NCBI GenBank assembly: GCA_042091375.1 | Contig: JBELHO010000092.1 | Span: forward strand, 1 to 7,430 | Length of the DNA stretch: 7,430 nt | Reading direction: 5' to 3' | Source: JBELHO01 sp042091375 | GTDB taxonomy: Bacteria; Pseudomonadota; Gammaproteobacteria; Enterobacterales; Alteromonadaceae | In this document: piece after piece, positions 1-6,204 of the stretch | How the letters are laid out: each line of letters starts with the position of its first letter | Position numbering within the stretch: the first letter of the stretch is position 1 | Position numbers and translations under genes: made by a program | Notes under the pieces: model-generated | Database searches by the model: none | What the model saw: only the letters and a program-made list of their open reading frames with translations | What the model was told of the DNA's origin: nothing

Positions 1-47
1 AAAATGACAATAAAATGACAAAAAGCAAGTAAAGCGTCAAATTTTTG

Positions 48-75
48 TTGATAAATCAGCACAGCTAGCTAATAT
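48..75 (+). promoter_or_regulatory. Candidate sigma-70 promoter of flrA
   Basis: A TTGATA hexamer (48-53, five of six matches to TTGACA) lies 16 bp before TAATAT (70-75, four of six matches to TATAAT). An overlapping alternative -10 is TATTAA (73-78). Transcription would start near 82, leaving a short leader of under 30 nt. No GG-N10-GC sigma-54 signature is visible upstream of flrA. This agrees with the known top-of-hierarchy position of flrA, which does not need sigma-54. The match is moderate and the region is A+T-rich, so chance hexamers are possible. Confidence 0.4.
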
Positions 76-97
76 TAATCATCATAATAATAATAAC

Positions 98-103
98 GGT
101 AAG
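98..103 (+). promoter_or_regulatory. Ribosome binding site deciding the flrA start
   Basis: GGTAAG sits 6 nt before the ATG at 110. An in-frame TTG at 104 would directly abut this purine run with no spacer, so the ATG at 110 is the better start. Confidence 0.55.
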
Positions 104-109
104 TTGCTT

Positions 110-1585
110 ATGCATGGGCAAAAACATATTCTTGTGGTAGACAATGATGCGCAACGGCGTCATCAAATAGAAACGGTATTGGCTTTTGTTGGCGAGCAAT
201 ATGTCGGGATCAGTGAGGCTCAATCAGCTGAGTATTTATCGAATAATGCCGCTGTATTAATGGTGATATTGTGTGGTGATATGTCGCCCCATTTACAAGA
301 TGTTATTCGCAGTCACCCAAAGTATCCTTTCGTTTATCACGATGTTGTTGATCAGCTTGCCGTTCAAGGCTTAGCTAATATTGTTGGCGAACTCACCACA
401 CCGTTGAATTACGCCCAATTAACTGAATTGATTCACCATAGCCATCACTATCACAACAATTTGCCGGCTAAACAACACATTAATCACCCAGAAACCCTCT
501 TTCGCTCTTTGGTGGGGATCAGCGATGCAATGCAGCAAGTGCGATTTTTGATCGAGCAAGTGGCTACTACCCAAGCCAATGTATTGATTTTAGGTGAGTC
601 AGGTACCGGTAAAGAAGTGGTTGCTCGCAATATTCACAACTTGTCAGATCGCAGTAAAGGGCCCTTTGTACCAGTGAACTGTGGTGCTATTCCCCCCGAT
701 CTTTTAGAAAGTGAATTGTTTGGTCATGAAAAAGGTGCGTTTACAGGGGCGATATCTACCCGCAAAGGTCGATTTGAACTCGCCGAAGGCGGTACCTTAT
801 TTCTCGATGAAATTGGCGACATGCCACAACCTATGCAGGTAAAACTGTTGCGGGTTTTGCAAGAGCGTACCTTTGAACGCATTGGTGGGGCAAAAAGTAT
901 TAAAGCCAATGTGCGCATTGTCGCGGCGACCCATCAGAATTTGGAAGCCATGATCAAAGATAATAGTTTTCGAGAAGATCTGTATTATCGCTTAAATGTA
1001 TTTCCTATTGAAACCCCTTCATTGCGTGAACGAAAAGAGGATATTCCATTATTGTTGCAAGAGTTGATCACTCGCATTGAGCATGAACAAGGACACACAG
1101 TGCGCTTTACCGAACAAGCTATTCTGTCTTTGCAGGAGCATCCTTGGTCGGGTAACGTGCGCGAGCTATCAAACTTAATTGAACGAATGATCATTATGTA
1201 CGGTGAACAAGTGGTTAATGTCAGTGAATTACCATTAAAATATCGCCATATTGATGTTGAAGAATACCAACCAGAATACCCTGAAGAGTTGCAAGAGCGC
1301 GAAGCTATCAATGAACTTTTTTCTGGTTTTAATCACGAACAAGAGCAGCAATTAATTGCCGAACAACAACATGCTGCTGAGTTTTCATCAGCTGCCAATA
1401 GCTTAGATGTTTTACCGGCAGACGGATTGAATTTAAAACAGTTTCTAGCCGATCTTGAAGTATCGCTGATCAACCAATCGCTGCAAAGAAACGATTGGGT
1501 GGTAGCCCGCTCTGCTGATTCACTAGGTATGAGACGAACCACACTGGTTGAAAAAATGCGAAAATACAATTTACAAAAAAGCTAG
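110..1585 (+). CDS. flrA: Sigma-54-dependent flagellar master activator FlrA (FleQ family)
   Basis: Cytoplasmic enhancer-binding protein that activates sigma-54 promoters of early flagellar genes, including flrBC and the fliE operon. The protein has 491 aa from the ATG at 110. Residues 1-115 form a degenerate receiver (FleQ-type) domain: the loop after strand 3 reads VILCGD and the usual Lys-Pro becomes Thr97-Pro98, so phosphorylation is unlikely. The AAA+ domain (about 130-370) has Walker A GESGTGKE (162-169), the sigma-54 contact loop GAFTGA (209-214) and Walker B with Asp233-Glu234. A Glu/Gln-rich linker (about 381-440) leads to a Fis-type HTH (about 463-488). The c-di-GMP contact motifs described for FleQ are all present: LFRS (130-133), KExxxRN (168-174) and ExxxR (318-322). 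Arg132 and Arg173 have the same 41-residue spacing as the reported V. cholerae FlrA residues Arg135 and Arg176. It lies alone upstream of flrBC, with its own promoter likely. Confidence 0.95.
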   Translation: MHGQKHILVVDNDAQRRHQIETVLAFVGEQYVGISEAQSAEYLSNNAAVLMVILCGDMSPHLQDVIRSHPKYPFVYHDVVDQLAVQGLANIVGELTTPLNYAQLTELIHHSHHYHNNLPAKQHINHPETLFRSLVGISDAMQQVRFLIEQVATTQANVLILGESGTGKEVVARNIHNLSDRSKGPFVPVNCGAIPPDLLESELFGHEKGAFTGAISTRKGRFELAEGGTLFLDEIGDMPQPMQVKLLRVLQERTFERIGGAKSIKANVRIVAATHQNLEAMIKDNSFREDLYYRLNVFPIETPSLRERKEDIPLLLQELITRIEHEQGHTVRFTEQAILSLQEHPWSGNVRELSNLIERMIIMYGEQVVNVSELPLKYRHIDVEEYQPEYPEELQEREAINELFSGFNHEQEQQLIAEQQHAAEFSSAANSLDVLPADGLNLKQFLADLEVSLINQSLQRNDWVVARSADSLGMRRTTLVEKMRKYNLQKS

Positions 1586-1626
1586 TTTAGATCTGCCTTA
1601 TACTGCTTGTATGTGCTCCAGCCAAT

Positions 1627-1650
1627 AGTGAGTCAATATATTGACTCACT
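1627..1650. promoter_or_regulatory. Perfect 24-bp palindrome with FleQ/FlrA-type box
   Basis: Ten-base arms AGTGAGTCAA and TTGACTCACT flank TATA, giving complete two-fold symmetry. The core GTCAATATATTGAC (1632-1645) matches the published FleQ consensus GTCAATAAATTGAC (from memory) at 13 of 14 positions. Its centre is about 90 bp upstream of the start expected from the sigma-54 promoter at 1704-1717, a normal distance for an enhancer site. FlrA, encoded next door, is the FleQ orthologue, so this is probably its binding site at flrBC. As RNA the same bases could form a 10-bp stem with a 4-nt loop 42 nt behind flrA. The following bases (TAAAGTTTATTT) are only partly T-rich, so a terminator role is possible but weaker. 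Confidence 0.65.
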
Positions 1651-1702
1651 TAAAGTTTATTTAAAAACAACTTAACTCACTGAAAATATTAATTAAATTG
1701 AT

Positions 1703-1718
1703 TGGCATAATTCATGCT
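1703..1718 (+). promoter_or_regulatory. Sigma-54 promoter of flrBC
   Basis: TGGCAT-AATTC-ATGCT shows the required GG (1704-1705), ten bases, then GC (1716-1717). It closely resembles the consensus TGGCAC-N5-TTGCA. Transcription is expected near 1729, about 27 nt before the flrB ATG at 1756. Correct spacing, an intergenic position and the known FlrA- and sigma-54-dependence of flrBC make this a strong call. A weaker FleQ-like stretch (1689-1702, right half AAATTGA) abuts the -24 element. Confidence 0.85.
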
Positions 1719-1755
1719 TTATCAAAGTTGATATTATCAGCAGAGTATAAAAGTT

Positions 1756-2913
1756 ATGACGCATGTTCAATCTAATGTTTCAGTCCATTCAATTAAAGAT
1801 AGCTTGTATCATCAAGTGGCTTTTTCGTTTGATGAACAATCCTATGACAATACTCAACCGCAACGGGAAGGTTATGTCGGCGAGCTGTCATTGTTGCGTC
1901 AGCAATCTCAGCAACTAGAGCAAATTATTGATGCCATGCCAACGGGTATGATCATTTTAGACGGCGATGGTATCGTTATTAAAATTAATAGTATCGCCAG
2001 TCAATTTCTCGACGAACCCATACTCGGTCAACCTTGGTTTGATGTTATTCGCCGTTCGTTTAAACCCAGAGCAGATGATTGGCACGAAGTGTCACTCAAC
2101 GATGGGCGTCGAGTTAAGTTAGAAATTACCGCTTTAGGTGCACAGCCGGGGCAGTTAATTATGATCACTGACTTAACTGAAACTCGATTACTGCAAGATA
2201 AGTTGGGGCAATTACAACGGTTGTCATCATTGGGGCAAATGGTGTCGAAACTGGCTCACCAAATTCGAACGCCATTGTCTGCGGCGATGTTGTATGGCGC
2301 AAACTTAAAAAACAAAAAGTTGCAGGTTACAGAGCGCGATAATTTTCAACAAAAACTAATGTCTCGATTAATTGACTTAGAGCAACAAGTCAATGACATG
2401 TTGTTATTCGCAAAAAGTGGCACACAACAAGTTGTTGAACCGTTAGCCATCAATGACATTATTAACGATTCAGTCGAAGCCCTGGCACCGATAATAGACA
2501 AGGCTGAGGCTCAGATAAATATTTCTATTTGTCAGGAAAATTGTCAGGTGTTGGGCAACCGCTCGGCACTTAATGGCGCGGTACAAAATTTGATCGATAA
2601 CAGTTTGCAAGTCACTGATAGTAAAGCTGTGATAGATGTTTCCTGTTACTGCCAAGGCGTATTTGCTTACATCAGCGTTAAAGACAATGGTGAAGGTATT
2701 AGTGCTGAGCTGTCAGAAAAAATATTTGAACCCTTTTATACCTCAAGAGCACAAGGCACAGGTTTGGGATTAGCGGTGGTTAAATCGGTTGCTAATGCCC
2801 ACCAAGGAGAAGTGTACTTGTTGAGTAAACCCGGTCAAGGCGCACATTTTTGTATCAAATTACCTTTGTTAGCAGAAAGTGTAGCGCTTAAAAAGGAGTG
2901 TGAAGATGAGTAA
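1756..2913 (+). CDS. flrB: Flagellar sensor histidine kinase FlrB (FleS family)
   Basis: Kinase that autophosphorylates and passes phosphate to FlrC. The 385-aa product has no membrane segment, as usual for FlrB/FleS, so it acts in the cytoplasm. A variable N-terminus (1-45) precedes a PAS-like domain (about 50-140). The dimerisation/phosphoacceptor helix contains HQIRTPL with His168. The ATP-binding domain shows the N-box NLIDNS (278-283), G1 DNGEG (310-314), the F-box FEPFYTS (324-330) and G2 GTGLGLA (334-340). The residue after His168 is Gln instead of the Glu common in other kinases; I recall HQIRTPL as normal for FlrB/FleS. The start at 1756 fits the short leader from the sigma-54 promoter, although its ribosome binding site is weak (AGAG at 1742-1745). 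Its end overlaps flrC by 8 nt, so the two are co-transcribed and probably translationally coupled. Confidence 0.93.
   Translation: MTHVQSNVSVHSIKDSLYHQVAFSFDEQSYDNTQPQREGYVGELSLLRQQSQQLEQIIDAMPTGMIILDGDGIVIKINSIASQFLDEPILGQPWFDVIRRSFKPRADDWHEVSLNDGRRVKLEITALGAQPGQLIMITDLTETRLLQDKLGQLQRLSSLGQMVSKLAHQIRTPLSAAMLYGANLKNKKLQVTERDNFQQKLMSRLIDLEQQVNDMLLFAKSGTQQVVEPLAINDIINDSVEALAPIIDKAEAQINISICQENCQVLGNRSALNGAVQNLIDNSLQVTDSKAVIDVSCYCQGVFAYISVKDNGEGISAELSEKIFEPFYTSRAQGTGLGLAVVKSVANAHQGEVYLLSKPGQGAHFCIKLPLLAESVALKKECEDE
2893..2898 (+). promoter_or_regulatory. Ribosome binding site deciding the flrC start
   Basis: AAGGAG inside the last codons of flrB lies 7 nt before the ATG at 2906. The in-frame GTG at 2900 is only 1 nt from it and is therefore unlikely to be used. 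Confidence 0.8.
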
Positions 2914-4264
2914 AAATAAAATTTTAGTGGTAGAAGACGATGCCGGTTTACGAGAGGCATTGGTCGATACCATTTTGTTAGCAGGTTATGATTGTGTTGA
3001 AGCTGATTCTGGAGAATCGGCTTTGTTGTTGTTGCAAAAGCATCAGATTGATCTCATTGTTAGTGATGTGCAAATGGGTGGTATGTCGGGTTTATCGTTA
3101 TTAACTAGCGTTAAAAACGATAAACCTAAATTGCCTTTTTTGTTGATGACTGCCTACGGCACTATTGATGATGCTGTGCAAGCAATGAAAGAGGGCGCTT
3201 GTAATTATATTGCTAAACCTTTTGCCCCTGAAGTTTTGGTCAATATGGTTAATCAATACATCCCCTTAAAAACAAAACAAAAATTTGATCCTATTGCTGA
3301 GGACAGTAGCAGTAAGGCCTTACTGGTCTTAGCTAAAAAAGTGGCGAGCACTGATGCTTCGGTGATGATTTTAGGTCCTAGTGGCTCAGGCAAAGAAGTA
3401 TTGGCGCAATACGTACATCACTATTCAGCGCGTTCAGAAAGTCCTTTTATTGCCATAAACTGTGCAGCAATACCAGAAAATATGTTAGAAGCGACTTTAT
3501 TTGGTTATGAAAAAGGAGCTTTTACTGGGGCTATTCAAGCCTGTCCTGGTAAATTTGAACAAGCGCAAGGCGGCACTATTTTGTTAGACGAAATAACTGA
3601 AATGGATTTGGGCTTGCAAGCAAAAATTTTGCGAGTGTTGCAAGAGCGCGAAGTGGAGCGTTTAGCTGGACGCAAAACCATTAAGCTAGATGTTCGGGTC
3701 ATTGCGACCAGCAACCGCGACTTAAGAGAAGCGGTGCGCGATGGCGTATTTCGTGAAGACTTATACTACCGCTTAAACGTTTTCCCGCTTACTTGGCTGC
3801 CTCTTGCTGAGCGTCGCGATGATATTATGCCCTTAACCCAACACTTACTTGAACGTATTTGCCAGAAAGATGGTGAACATATACCGGAAATTAGTGCTGC
3901 TGCGCGCAGTAAACTGGTGGCTTATCACTGGCCAGGCAATGTTCGTGAGCTCGACAACGTGGTACAAAGAGCATTGATATTGCACAGCAATAATACCATA
4001 GAAGCAACCGATTTATTGATAGAAAACTTTGAACCGCCGCGCGTAGAAGACTGCGCTGCTAACGGTGAAGCAGCTGAATATTTGGTTAGTGAAGACAAGT
4101 TAGGCAATGAACTAAAACTGCAAGAGCATCAAATTATTTTAGATACCTTGCACGCTTGTCAAGGCAGCAGAAAGGCAGTGGCTGAACGTTTGGGCATAAG
4201 CCCGAGAACCTTGCGATATAAAATTGCCCGTATGCGTGATAACGGTATTGAAATACCAGCCTGA
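2906..4264 (+). CDS. flrC: Flagellar response regulator and sigma-54 activator FlrC (FleR family)
   Basis: Phosphorylated by FlrB, FlrC drives sigma-54 promoters of later flagellar genes (hook/basal body and a flagellin in Vibrio). The protein has 452 aa from the ATG at 2906. The receiver domain (1-120) is intact: acidic pocket Glu10-Asp11-Asp12, phosphoacceptor Asp54 (same number as V. cholerae FlrC), Thr82 and Lys104-Pro105. The AAA+ domain (about 135-370) has Walker A GPSGSGKE (157-164), GAFTGA (204-209), Walker B Asp228-Glu229 and arginines 283 and 289 in FREDLYYRL. The Fis-type HTH lies at about 420-445. The stretch after GAFTGA (AIQACPGKFEQAQGGT) is typical of FlrC. Unlike the neighbouring FlrA it lacks the LFRS and KExxxRN c-di-GMP motifs (Gln168-Tyr169 replace Arg-Asn). 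It overlaps flrB by 8 nt and is followed by a hairpin. Confidence 0.95.
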   Translation: MSKNKILVVEDDAGLREALVDTILLAGYDCVEADSGESALLLLQKHQIDLIVSDVQMGGMSGLSLLTSVKNDKPKLPFLLMTAYGTIDDAVQAMKEGACNYIAKPFAPEVLVNMVNQYIPLKTKQKFDPIAEDSSSKALLVLAKKVASTDASVMILGPSGSGKEVLAQYVHHYSARSESPFIAINCAAIPENMLEATLFGYEKGAFTGAIQACPGKFEQAQGGTILLDEITEMDLGLQAKILRVLQEREVERLAGRKTIKLDVRVIATSNRDLREAVRDGVFREDLYYRLNVFPLTWLPLAERRDDIMPLTQHLLERICQKDGEHIPEISAAARSKLVAYHWPGNVRELDNVVQRALILHSNNTIEATDLLIENFEPPRVEDCAANGEAAEYLVSEDKLGNELKLQEHQIILDTLHACQGSRKAVAERLGISPRTLRYKIARMRDNGIEIPA

Positions 4265-4271
4265 ACTAGTG

Positions 4272-4301
4272 TGTTGGCAATGTGAGTTAGCATTGCCAAC
4301 A
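4272..4301 (+). terminator. Hairpin after flrC, probable terminator of flrBC
   Basis: Arms TGTTGGCAATG (4272-4282) and CATTGCCAACA (4291-4301) pair perfectly over 11 bp around an 8-nt loop, starting 7 nt behind the flrC stop codon. Location and stem strength suggest transcript end or 3'-end protection. The following sequence lacks a clear T-run (ACTAACTACTGAATTTATT), so intrinsic termination may be inefficient. Confidence 0.6.
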
Positions 4302-4330
4302 ACTAACTACTGAATTTATTCTGTGTTTAC

Positions 4331-4430
4331 NNNNNNNNNNNNNNNNNNNNNNNNNNNNNNNNNNNNNNNNNNNNNNNNNNNNNNNNNNNNNNNNNNNNNN
4401 NNNNNNNNNNNNNNNNNNNNNNNNNNNNNN
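4331..4430. other. Assembly gap (100 N); fliE expected here
   Basis: Exactly 100 undetermined bases, the conventional placeholder for a scaffold gap of unknown size. In related flagellar clusters fliE, encoding a roughly 100-aa rod/MS-ring junction protein, lies between flrC and fliF and begins the fliEFGHIJ operon. No fliE sequence is visible in the flanks: 66 nt of hairpin and A+T-rich sequence lie before the gap, and 40 nt lie between the gap and the fliF start. A fliE gene needs over 300 nt, so if it is present the true gap is larger than 100. The sigma-54 promoter for fliE would also be hidden here. Confidence 0.9.
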
Positions 4431-4470
4431 AAAAATAGCAAAAATGACAATAAGTCAGTGGAGACTTTAA

Positions 4471-6195
4471 GTGGCAGATAACAATACAGCATTAGTAAGT
4501 TCAGAAAGCGGTTCTGATCTAGTTGCCAATGACAATATCGATTCAGTGGTTGATGAACAAAAATCTGGTTTTGCCTCTGCCCTTGGTAATGTGGATGTAT
4601 TAAGGCAATTAACTTTAGTGTTAGCCCTAGGGATTTGTTTAGCTATTGCCGTGTTTGTGATGATGTGGGCAAATCAGTCTGACTACCGTTATTTAACTAA
4701 GTTACCTACTGAACAGCTGATTAAAACCATGGATTTCCTCGATGCCAATGGTGTCACTGATTACAAACAAGCCAATAATACCATTTCAGTACCCACTGAG
4801 CGCTACCAAGAAATAAAAATGATGTTGGCGCGTGAGGGGCTATCTGACGAACCCGAAACGGGCAGTGAAATTATTATGCAGGATATGGGCTTTGGCGTCA
4901 GCCAACGCCTAGAGAGTGAACGTTTAAAACACTCGCGCGAACAACAGTTAGCTCGCACTATTGAAGAATTACAAACCGTATCTCGGGCTCGAGTATTACT
5001 GGCCATTCCGCGCGATAATGTGTTCGCTAAACGCGAAAAGAATCCATCGGCAACTGTGGTGTTAACCTTGCGCAAAGGTCGTTTATTATCAGAAGAAGAA
5101 GTTGATTCTGTGGTCGATATTGTCGCTTCTGCAGTACAACAATTAGAGCCTAGCCGGGTCACAGTGACTGACCAAAACGGTCGATTATTAAATTCTGGAT
5201 CGCAAGATTCCATTTCTTCTCGCTCGCGCAAGGAGTTTGAAATAGAACAAAAGCGCGAAGGCGAATACATGAATAAAATCGACAGTATTCTCATTCCTGT
5301 TGTCGGTTTAGGTAACTACACTGCGCAAGTTGATGTTACCATGGACTTTACCAACACCGAAGAAACACAGCGTCGGTACAATTCAGACTTACCTGCACTG
5401 CGCAGTGAAATGAATGTTGAAGACAGTACCATAGGTGGCGCATTAGGCGGTATTCCCGGAGCCTTAACTAACCAACCGCCACTTGACTCAAACATACCTG
5501 AAAATGCCACTGCTGGCAGTCAACAAAACACCGCTATGCCCAGTCGCAAGCACTTAGAGTCAACTAAAAATTATGAGCTAGATGAAGCGATAAGTTATAC
5601 TAAACAGCAAACTGGAGTGATCCGCCGGATCAGTGTTTCAGTTGCTTTGGATTATCTAACATCTATGTCGGCCGATGGCCAACCGCAACAAAGCCCACGA
5701 TCAGTGCAAGAATTAGCTAACATTCGCAGGTTGTTACAAGGCAGTATTGGCTTTGATTTACAACGCGGTGATGCGTTAGAGGTTGTTACTTTGCCTTTTT
5801 CTCGCATGGCAGAAGAGGCACCTGTTGTAGTGCCTTGGTATGAACAACCATCGGTGTTTAAATGGGCTAAATTAGCTGGCGCTGTGTTGATTATTGCAGT
5901 ACTGATATTGTCTGTGGTTAGACCTATGTTGAAGCGTTTAATATACCCAGATCAAACACCTGCTGACTACGGTGAAAAATCACTGGATAGTCATATAGAT
6001 TTAGGTGATGAAACCATGGATATGTTAACATCAGATTTTGATGCTGGTGCGGTCGGCTTTGCCTCTGACGGCAGTTTACAACTACCCGACTTGCATCGCG
6101 ATGAAGACGTATTAAAAGCAGTACGGGCTTTAGTGGCTAACGAGCCTGAATTGTCATCGCAAGCAGTGAAAAGTTGGTTAAGTGAAGATGAGTGA
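4471..6195 (+). CDS. fliF: Flagellar MS-ring protein FliF
   Basis: Inner-membrane protein whose copies form the MS ring, the base on which export gate, rod and C-ring assemble. The 574-aa length is usual for the family. A cytoplasmic N-terminus (1-46) precedes TM1 (about 47-66). The periplasmic YscJ/FliF ring-building modules follow (about 70-235 and 240-445), including the conserved stretch RARVLLAIPRDNVFAKREKNPSA starting near residue 172, broken here only by case of description. A Gly/Pro/Asn-rich collar segment spans about 319-360, TM2 about 464-483. The cytoplasmic tail ends with the FliG-binding segment (about 541-574, DVLKAVRALVANEPE core). GTG at 4471 is chosen because GGAG (4460-4463) lies 7 nt upstream. 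fliG begins 9 nt after its stop. Transcription probably starts at a fliE promoter hidden in the gap. Confidence 0.96.
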   Translation: MADNNTALVSSESGSDLVANDNIDSVVDEQKSGFASALGNVDVLRQLTLVLALGICLAIAVFVMMWANQSDYRYLTKLPTEQLIKTMDFLDANGVTDYKQANNTISVPTERYQEIKMMLAREGLSDEPETGSEIIMQDMGFGVSQRLESERLKHSREQQLARTIEELQTVSRARVLLAIPRDNVFAKREKNPSATVVLTLRKGRLLSEEEVDSVVDIVASAVQQLEPSRVTVTDQNGRLLNSGSQDSISSRSRKEFEIEQKREGEYMNKIDSILIPVVGLGNYTAQVDVTMDFTNTEETQRRYNSDLPALRSEMNVEDSTIGGALGGIPGALTNQPPLDSNIPENATAGSQQNTAMPSRKHLESTKNYELDEAISYTKQQTGVIRRISVSVALDYLTSMSADGQPQQSPRSVQELANIRRLLQGSIGFDLQRGDALEVVTLPFSRMAEEAPVVVPWYEQPSVFKWAKLAGAVLIIAVLILSVVRPMLKRLIYPDQTPADYGEKSLDSHIDLGDETMDMLTSDFDAGAVGFASDGSLQLPDLHRDEDVLKAVRALVANEPELSSQAVKSWLSEDE

Positions 6196-6204
6196 TAGTA
6201 TATT

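Noticed and set aside
104..109. TTG at 104 as the flrA start
   Set aside because: It directly abuts the ribosome binding site; the ATG at 110 has normal spacing.
1651..1677. TAAAGTTT at 1651-1658 as a sigma-28 (FliA) -35 element
   Set aside because: Eleven bases later the sequence reads ACTTAACT, with no resemblance to GCCGATAA.
2257..2277. Gln after the phosphoacceptor His168 of FlrB as a defective kinase
   Set aside because: HQIRTPL is, as I recall, the normal form in the FlrB/FleS family, and all ATP-binding boxes are intact.
4276..4291. TTGGCA...GC inside the flrC hairpin as a sigma-54 promoter for fliE
   Set aside because: GG and GC are separated by 12 bases instead of the strict 10, and the bases are explained by the perfect hairpin.
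4803..5294. 163-codon open frame on the - strand
   Set aside because: It lies wholly inside fliF, has no recognisable protein motif and is a frame shadow of a well-conserved gene.
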